From: Desulfotignum sp032250905
Lineage (GTDB): Bacteria; Desulfobacterota; Desulfobacteria; Desulfobacterales; Desulfobacteraceae
Reading direction: 5' to 3'
DNA length: 20,639 nucleotides
NCBI GenBank assembly: GCA_032250905.1
Contig: JAVVEQ010000053.1
Coordinates: 1-20,639, forward strand
Shown here: in pieces, positions 15,997 through 20,639 of the stretch
Position numbering within the stretch: position 1 is the stretch's first letter
Layout: each line of letters starts with the position of its first letter
Translations under genes and position numbers: made by a program
The notes under the pieces: generated by a model
Seen by the model: the letters and a program-made list of their open reading frames with translations, nothing else
Told to the model about the DNA's origin: nothing
Databases searched by the model: none

Positions 15997-16091
15997 TATA
16001 CCTCAAGTCCCGGACTGCTGATCAGACAAAATTTAGGAAATGAATTTTTTGCTTGGAGAGGGAGGCAGCAAGGATACCGGTGATAAATTGT

Positions 16092-16817
16092 TTACATTAT
16101 CTGAACCAGGACCGCAGAAATATTATCCTTTCCACCTTTTGCGTTGGCTTCCTGAATCAGGCCGTCAACCTTTTCTCTAATCCCTTTTTCAGAAATCAGG
16201 TGGTTCTTTATGAAATCGTCTTCCACCATATCGGTAAGACCATCCGAACACAATAAAAACATATCTCCAGGGTAAACATTGCCCCTGAGCACGTCCAATG
16301 ACGGATTCTGCTGAATCCCAACCGCCCGCAATATCACATTTTTAAAAGAATGATGCTTTGCCTCTTCCTGAGTGATCAATCCTTGATCAAGCTGCTGTTT
16401 CACAAGGGTATGGTCCATGGTCAACTGTTTGATCTCTCCATCCCGCAACCGGTAGGTCCGGCTGTCACCGATATGTCCCAACATGAACCGGTCATCATTC
16501 AATATCAGCATTTCGGCTGTACAACCCATCCCATCACAGCCTGGATGGCTCTGGGCATAGTTAAAAATCGTTTCATTGGCATCCGCGAAGACCTTCTGTA
16601 ATATCTGATAGCGCAATTCTTCTTGAAAAGGCACACCGGAAAAAGCGTTTTCAGCCGCCTGGGAGAAAAGGCGGCTGGCAATTTCTCCGCCGACGTTTCC
16701 TCCAATACCATCAGCAACCAGACAGAATCCCTGGTTTTCATCTACCAGAATAGTATCTTCATTATTAAGCCTTCGAAGTCCCGGGTCGGTTTTACCGTAC
16801 ATAGAAAATCGGCTCAT
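16092..16817 (-). CDS. PP2C-family serine/threonine protein phosphatase
   Basis: A 241-residue soluble metal-dependent phosphatase of the bacterial PP2C (PrpC/Stp) type. The conserved acidic metal ligands are visible: NNED at 18-21, VADGIGG at 34-40, GHIGDSR at 114-120, CSDG at 190-193 and KDN at 230-232. No signal peptide or membrane helix is present. The start overlaps the kinase stop by 4 nt (ATGA), so kinase and phosphatase are made together, and the phosphatase is the natural antagonist of that kinase. It is the last gene of the three-gene unit. No clear terminator follows before the ABC operon. Confidence 0.95.
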   Translation of the reverse strand: MSRFSMYGKTDPGLRRLNNEDTILVDENQGFCLVADGIGGNVGGEIASRLFSQAAENAFSGVPFQEELRYQILQKVFADANETIFNYAQSHPGCDGMGCTAEMLILNDDRFMLGHIGDSRTYRLRDGEIKQLTMDHTLVKQQLDQGLITQEEAKHHSFKNVILRAVGIQQNPSLDVLRGNVYPGDMFLLCSDGLTDMVEDDFIKNHLISEKGIREKVDGLIQEANAKGGKDNISAVLVQIM

Positions 16818-18427
16818 TCTCTGAATCGCTCCGTCATGAAATCCGCCAGATTGGATTCATCATAGGATATATTCAACTGTATTTTCAACTTTGCCAGATC
16901 ATCATATATCTCCCTGCCCGATTTATACCGCTGCTGTTTATCTTTTTCCAGGCATTTCATTACGATGTCGTTGAGTTCCGGGGGGACATCGGTCCGAACT
17001 TCAATAACAGGCCGGATGACCATTTTAGGCAATTTACTCAATGCTTCCAGTTCATTGTTGAATGAATACAACCGCCTGCCTGTCAAAATCTCATAAAAAA
17101 TGATTCCCAGTGCGTAAAGGTCGGCCTGGTGGTCGATCTCTTTTCCGAGGGCCTGTTCAGGAGACAGATAGGCCAGTTTCCCTTTAATCACCCCTGCCTG
17201 AGTAAAACTGGGCTCTGATCTTGCTTTGGAAATACCAAAATCACTGATTTTCACCTCGCCTTTAAAGGAGATCAGCATGTTCTGCGGGCTGATATCTCTG
17301 TGAATGATATTCAATGGCTCCCGGCTTTCATCACTGGTCCTGGTGTGGGAATAATATAACCCCAGACTGATTTTCTGGATCAAAAAAATGGCCAGGCCCA
17401 AGGGCAGTCCTTTTTTTTCATGGGCCATTATCTGCGCCAGGTTTTTCCCATCAACGAATTCCATGGAAATGAAGCTTGAGTTGTGCAGTTTGATCAAATC
17501 ATAAATTTGAACGATATTTGGATGCTGAAGGTTGGCAGCCAGCCGCGCCTCCCTGATAAACATGTCTACAAAATCCTGATTTTCACTGAGATGCGGCAGA
17601 ATTTTCTTGATGGCAACCGTCCGTCTGAAACCGTCTCCTCTCATATATTCGGCCAGATATAATTCAGCCATGCCTCCTTGTGCGATACGTCTTATAAGGC
17701 GATAAGGCCCCACTTTTTCCATTTTATTGAACGCTTCCATTTCCCTTGACTGCTTTATTTTCAAATATCGGTCCGTAAGGAACACTGCAATGAAAAAACC
17801 CAATCCACAAAGTATCCAGATACCCGCAAGAAGCCGGTCGTACTTTTTCACAGCGGCATCCAGCTCTCCGGCATCAAATCCGAACAGGATCTTTCCGATT
17901 TTGACGTTTGAAAAAAAAAGGTCTTCTGAAAATCTCACCACCGGGGTTCCTTCGTAAACAGCTCGTTCCACCACGATACCTTTCATGGTGGTTGTATTTA
18001 TACTATTTTCCGATACCCCATAGGGTTCACCAATACGATCGGCATTGCTGTGGGCGATAACAATGTCATCATGATCCACGATGGCGGTAAAAATCAGCTG
18101 ATATTTTTTCTGCAGCTCTCCCACGGCGATATTCAGGGCCAGGACGTCTTTTTCCAGCAATGACGACCGGATTTTTTCCCCGGTATTTTCCGCTGCGAGG
18201 ATCCCTTTTTCAAAAAATTCCTGTTGAAAGGTTTTCTGGGCATTCCGGATAAAAAAATGGCCGGCCAGGGCCGTCACCAGGAAAATCAACAGATACACTG
18301 ACAGGGGTTTCCAGTTTCGCCGAACCCACGGGGTTTTAATTATTTTCCGGGTCAGGTCGGCCTTTGACATCGTTGTCAACTGCTTGACCCTTGTGATGAC
18401 CGGACTTTTTTTCTCACTCTGGGACAT
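16814..18427 (-). CDS. Membrane Ser/Thr protein kinase with N-terminal periplasmic sensor
   Basis: A 537-residue protein. Order: cytoplasmic basic segment 1-40, membrane helix 42-60, extracytoplasmic sensor about 61-198, membrane helix 199-217, short linker, Hanks-type kinase domain about 242-510. Kinase motifs are the glycine loop AQGGMAE (249-255), Lys274 in VAIKK, Glu293 of helix C, HRDISPQN (376-383), DFG (396-398) and SPEQ (422-425). The HRD-x-K lysine is Ser and the first Gly of the loop is Ala, as in many myxobacterial-type kinases; all ATP and metal ligands are kept. ATG 18427 is chosen because GGAGA lies 6 nt upstream. A longer TTG start at 18499 would overlap the upstream gene and has weaker support. 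Its phosphorylation targets are unknown. Confidence 0.94.
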   Translation of the reverse strand: MSQSEKKSPVITRVKQLTTMSKADLTRKIIKTPWVRRNWKPLSVYLLIFLVTALAGHFFIRNAQKTFQQEFFEKGILAAENTGEKIRSSLLEKDVLALNIAVGELQKKYQLIFTAIVDHDDIVIAHSNADRIGEPYGVSENSINTTTMKGIVVERAVYEGTPVVRFSEDLFFSNVKIGKILFGFDAGELDAAVKKYDRLLAGIWILCGLGFFIAVFLTDRYLKIKQSREMEAFNKMEKVGPYRLIRRIAQGGMAELYLAEYMRGDGFRRTVAIKKILPHLSENQDFVDMFIREARLAANLQHPNIVQIYDLIKLHNSSFISMEFVDGKNLAQIMAHEKKGLPLGLAIFLIQKISLGLYYSHTRTSDESREPLNIIHRDISPQNMLISFKGEVKISDFGISKARSEPSFTQAGVIKGKLAYLSPEQALGKEIDHQADLYALGIIFYEILTGRRLYSFNNELEALSKLPKMVIRPVIEVRTDVPPELNDIVMKCLEKDKQQRYKSGREIYDDLAKLKIQLNISYDESNLADFMTERFRE

Positions 18428-18433
18428 CTGCGT

Positions 18434-18438
18434 TCTCC
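18434..18438 (-). promoter_or_regulatory. Ribosome binding site that fixes the kinase start
   Basis: GGAGA on the - strand lies 6 nt before ATG 18427 in the 43-bp gap after the sensor gene. It decides against the upstream TTG at 18499. Confidence 0.7.
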
Positions 18439-18470
18439 ATATCGGCCTGCCATTATTGTGCAGATTCAAA

Positions 18471-19100
18471 CTATTTTTTATCAGGCAGGCCTTTTGCAAT
18501 CATTTGAGCACTTTTTTCATTCAACCAGATAAGACAGTCCCGATATCTTACCACACCGAACAATATAAAAATAAGGAGAAGTGATGCCATGGCAAAATAA
18601 AAAAACAGTTGCCTCAGTCTGTCCATATTTTTAGCGGAAAGGGAAATAAACACTTCTCCAACCCGGGTATCGGAAAAAGTAATCTCAGAAGAAAAATTCA
18701 TCACTTTTTGGTTGTTCAATACGGATGTCTGCCAGTAATTGACATTTTCAAGAACACCGGTTCTATGTTTTTTCATGGTCAGGAACTGTTCCTGATCCGT
18801 GTAGGCGATCAGCTTGTTTTTATGGTCAATGATAGAAGCAAAGACCACTTCAGGTTTTGCCGTTATTTCTTCAAGGAACTCGCCCAGAAGATCAAAATTT
18901 TTTTCCAGAAGCGGCAGACCGGATTGACTGGAAATATCTTTTGAGATGGCCACACCGGTTAAAATCAACTGCTGGGTTTGATTGTACTCCCGGATATAAA
19001 TGAGTCCGTATATCACCAGACAGGCAACAAACCAGACTGCCAGACTCAAGAAAAACTTATTTTGTGTAAAACTGGTTTCGCTTTTCTGTGTATTCGCCAT
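18471..19100 (-). CDS. Two-helix membrane sensor protein, kinase-less paralogue of the adjacent kinase's sensor
   Basis: A 209-residue protein of no named family that I recognise. It has a membrane helix at about 16-36, an extracytoplasmic domain at 37-165, a second helix at 166-184 and a 25-residue cytoplasmic tail. The extracytoplasmic part aligns without gaps in two blocks with the kinase sensor. Residues 64-102 match kinase 90-128 (LLEK start, shared IxDH core; 13 identities in 39), and 133-160 match 163-190 (FS..xF.S...G pattern; 8 of 28). It therefore shares the kinase's receptor half and lacks a catalytic domain. AAGGAGG lies 11 nt before ATG 19100, rather far. A start at ATG 19196 is possible but has no Shine-Dalgarno. 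It is the first gene of the sensor-kinase-phosphatase unit. Confidence 0.82.
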   Translation of the reverse strand: MANTQKSETSFTQNKFFLSLAVWFVACLVIYGLIYIREYNQTQQLILTGVAISKDISSQSGLPLLEKNFDLLGEFLEEITAKPEVVFASIIDHKNKLIAYTDQEQFLTMKKHRTGVLENVNYWQTSVLNNQKVMNFSSEITFSDTRVGEVFISLSAKNMDRLRQLFFYFAMASLLLIFILFGVVRYRDCLIWLNEKSAQMIAKGLPDKK

Positions 19101-19176
19101 GCCGTTGCCATCCTCCTTTTGAATGCCTTGACCACGGTACAGAAAACCGCCAACCCGCATATATCTGTCTGCCTGC

Positions 19177-19206
19177 ATGAAAAAACGGTAGACCATTAAA
19201 TGTCAA
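19177..19206 (-). promoter_or_regulatory. Candidate promoter of the sensor-kinase-phosphatase unit
   Basis: TTGACA on the - strand (19206-19201) is a perfect -35 box. TTTCAT (19182-19177) matches four of six -10 positions with an 18-nt spacer. Transcription would start near 19170, downstream of the alternative ATG 19196, which supports ATG 19100 as the sensor start. Confidence 0.4.
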
Positions 19207-19226
19207 CTATATAAAAAAACAGTTGA
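19203..19226. repeat. Inverted repeat between two divergent promoters
   Basis: TCAACT (19203-19208) and AGTTGA (19221-19226) form a 6-bp dyad around a 12-nt A/T-rich core. Each arm overlaps the predicted -35 box of one of the divergent promoters. A shared operator is possible. So is coincidence, since both arms contain -35-like TTGA. Confidence 0.4.
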
Positions 19227-19248
19227 TGTCAAGCGCAGAATGTATAAT
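19223..19248 (+). promoter_or_regulatory. Candidate promoter of the deacetylase gene
   Basis: TATAAT at 19243-19248 is a perfect -10 box. TTGATG at 19223-19228 is the nearest -35-like box, but the spacer is only 14 nt, so activation or a different -35 (CAGTTG at 19220-19225, 17-nt spacer) may be involved. The -10 excludes the ATG at 19240 as a start codon. Confidence 0.45.
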
Positions 19249-19296
19249 GATATCGATAACCCGGTTGCTGGTTGTAATTCATTACACAGGTGCACA

Positions 19297-20307
19297 ATGA
19301 ATCCTTTGACGAAAATTCCAGTTTTCTCCGGCATACTTTTCATTGTCCTCTTTTCGTCCTGTACTGCGCCGGTTTCTTCGCCGGTAAAGGTTCAACAGCA
19401 CCCCATTGTTTATAAATCCGGTGATTATGCCGTTTGCCGGCTTGATGAGAAAACCTCCCTGACGGATCTGGCCCGCATTCATCTCAAAGATGAACGCCTG
19501 GTGTGGAAGATAGAAGATGCCAATGATACCGGCACGCTCCAGGAAAATTCCATGATCGTCATTCCCCTGAAAGAAAAAAATCGAGGCGGTATTTTTGAAG
19601 ACGGTTACCAGCGCATACCCATCCTCTGTTATCACCGCTTTGAAACCGGAGAGCTGTCCAGCATGAACACCCCGCCTCAACTATTTGATCAACAGATGAA
19701 CTATCTCAAGGAAAATGGCTACCGGGTGATTTCCGCTGACGACCTGTTGAATTTTCTTACCTATCAGCGGCAGGTTCCCAAAAAATCGGTTCTCATCACG
19801 ATTGATGACGGATATCGGTCTGCCTATCAGTCAGCCTGGCCGATACTGAAAAAATATGGATTCACCGCAACCCTGTTCGTATATACCAATTATGTGGGCA
19901 TCTCCCCCAAAGCCATCACATGGGACCAGTTGAGAACACTCAAAGCCGGCGGGTTTACCATCGGATCTCACTCAATATATCACTCAGATCTGACCAACCC
20001 AAAGGACGAGGAATCAGACGAGGTGTTTCACAGGCGGCTGGAAAAAGAAATTTTTCAATCCAAAAAAATTATTGACCGTGAACTGGCCCAGGATACTTTT
20101 TTCTTTGCGTTCCCATACGGACGGTATAATCCTCAGGTCCTGGAAATGACGGTATCTGCCGGGTATAAAATGGCGGTCAGCGTGGATCAAGGCAGCAACC
20201 CTTTTTTTACAAACCCCCTTGCATTGAAAAGGGATATGGTATTAAAAAAAGATTTAGACTCTTTTGTTTCAAAACTGAAAACATTTACCCAACTGTCTTT
20301 ACGATAA
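19297..20307 (+). CDS. Polysaccharide deacetylase lipoprotein with LysM-like N-terminal part
   Basis: A 336-residue envelope protein of the NodB/carbohydrate esterase 4 superfamily, closest in pattern to PgaB/IcaB-like deacetylases that remove N-acetyl groups from extracellular polysaccharide. The signal ends in LFSSC with Cys22 as the likely lipidated residue. Residues 43-91 resemble a degenerate LysM domain (DYAVCRLDE start, LVWKIEDAN middle, MIVIPL end). The catalytic motifs are TIDDGY at 168-173 (Asp170, Asp171), GSHSIYHS at 223-230 (metal ligands His225 and His229) and FAFPYGRYN at 270-278. Start 19297 has a weak AGG upstream. The next gene begins 17 nt later. It is transcribed away from the sensor-kinase cassette. 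Confidence 0.87.
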   Translation: MNPLTKIPVFSGILFIVLFSSCTAPVSSPVKVQQHPIVYKSGDYAVCRLDEKTSLTDLARIHLKDERLVWKIEDANDTGTLQENSMIVIPLKEKNRGGIFEDGYQRIPILCYHRFETGELSSMNTPPQLFDQQMNYLKENGYRVISADDLLNFLTYQRQVPKKSVLITIDDGYRSAYQSAWPILKKYGFTATLFVYTNYVGISPKAITWDQLRTLKAGGFTIGSHSIYHSDLTNPKDEESDEVFHRRLEKEIFQSKKIIDRELAQDTFFFAFPYGRYNPQVLEMTVSAGYKMAVSVDQGSNPFFTNPLALKRDMVLKKDLDSFVSKLKTFTQLSLR

Positions 20308-20324
20308 AGAGGGGAGGACCGCAT

Positions 20325-20639
20325 ATGTACAGATATATAGCTATCATGATGGCAGCCGTTCTGGCAGGAATTGGATGTGTTGCATCCGACTCGCCCAGAC
20401 AAGTCCGGGGCAAGGACCTGAAACCGGCGGAACAGCAGCTGGTGGAGGAATATATTGCCAAAGGCCGGTCTTTTGAAGAACAGATGTCCTATTCCAGTGC
20501 TCTTGAACAGTATGAGCTGGCACTGGCCGTTAATCCGGAAAACAAAACCGCCGCCCGGTATAAAGAAAATGTCCTCCGGACTCTTTCCAAAAGGGCAGAG
20601 GAATATTACCAGCAGGGCCTGGTGCTGGATGAACAGGGG
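20325..20639 (+). CDS. TPR-like lipoprotein, partial (runs off the window)
   Basis: The first 105 codons of an open frame that continues past the window end. GAGGGGAGG lies about five bases upstream of the ATG. A short signal peptide ends in AGIGC, making Cys18 the likely lipidated residue. From about 40 the sequence is helical, with TPR-like spacing: SYSSALEQYELALAVNPENK fits the small-residue and Pro-Asn pattern of one tetratricopeptide unit, and AEEYYQQGLVLDEQG starts another. It is presumably co-transcribed with the deacetylase, which suggests an envelope scaffold for the same job. The C-terminal domains are unseen. Confidence 0.8.
   Translation, partial: MYRYIAIMMAAVLAGIGCVASDSPRQVRGKDLKPAEQQLVEEYIAKGRSFEEQMSYSSALEQYELALAVNPENKTAARYKENVLRTLSKRAEEYYQQGLVLDEQG

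Noticed and set aside
16040..16091. Terminator after the PP2C gene (TTGC and GCAA arms with a following A-run)
   Set aside because: The stem is only 4 bp with a 15-nt loop, too weak to support.

Overview
The window looks like chromosomal DNA of a Gram-negative anaerobe, most likely a sulfate-reducing member of the Desulfobacterota (former Deltaproteobacteria, Desulfobacteraceae-like). This placement is inferred from the ensemble and not from a marker gene. The signs are a futalosine-pathway menaquinone gene (mqnD), a type III pantothenate kinase, a myxobacterial-style Ser/Thr kinase, lipoprotein signal peptides, and a G/C-rich body with CCGG-rich coding sequence. I see no rRNA, tRNA, CRISPR array, insertion sequence or phage gene.

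Layout. (1) 1-2539, + strand: the last codons of a thiolase-like gene, a strong intrinsic terminator, then a translationally coupled pair, a D-2-hydroxyacid dehydrogenase and a divergent aspartate kinase. (2) 2491-5436, - strand: uvrA, whose 3' end overlaps the aspartate kinase gene by 49 bp. Its predicted promoter carries a dyad that could be a repressor site. (3) 5579-13346, + strand: a radical SAM protein of unknown role with an unusual CX4CX2C cluster motif, mqnD, tilS, then ftsH, folP, a three-repeat YbbR lipoprotein and coaX. The ftsH-folP-ybbR order is a well-known bacterial arrangement, but the diadenylate cyclase gene (cdaA) that normally sits between folP and ybbR is absent. (4) 13376-15826, - strand: an ABC importer operon (ATPase, permease, THI5/SsuA-like binding protein) with a structured leader. 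(5) 16092-19100, - strand: a signalling cassette made of a membrane sensor, a membrane Ser/Thr kinase and a PP2C phosphatase. (6) 19297-20639, + strand: a polysaccharide-deacetylase lipoprotein with a LysM-like N-terminal part, followed by the start of a TPR lipoprotein that runs off the window.

The most notable system is the signalling cassette. The kinase has its sensor in the periplasmic N-terminal half and its catalytic domain at the cytoplasmic C-terminus, the reverse of PknB/PASTA kinases. The gene before it encodes a protein that aligns with that sensor half, including both membrane helices, but has no kinase domain. Together with the coupled PP2C phosphatase this suggests a phosphorylation switch with a receptor-like partner or decoy subunit. 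The divergently transcribed envelope genes (deacetylase and TPR lipoprotein) share the intergenic control region with it and are candidate outputs.

The cassette and the envelope genes are visibly more A/T-rich than the first 15 kb, so the right third may have a different history. All functional assignments rest on motifs and family resemblance read by eye; no database search was possible.
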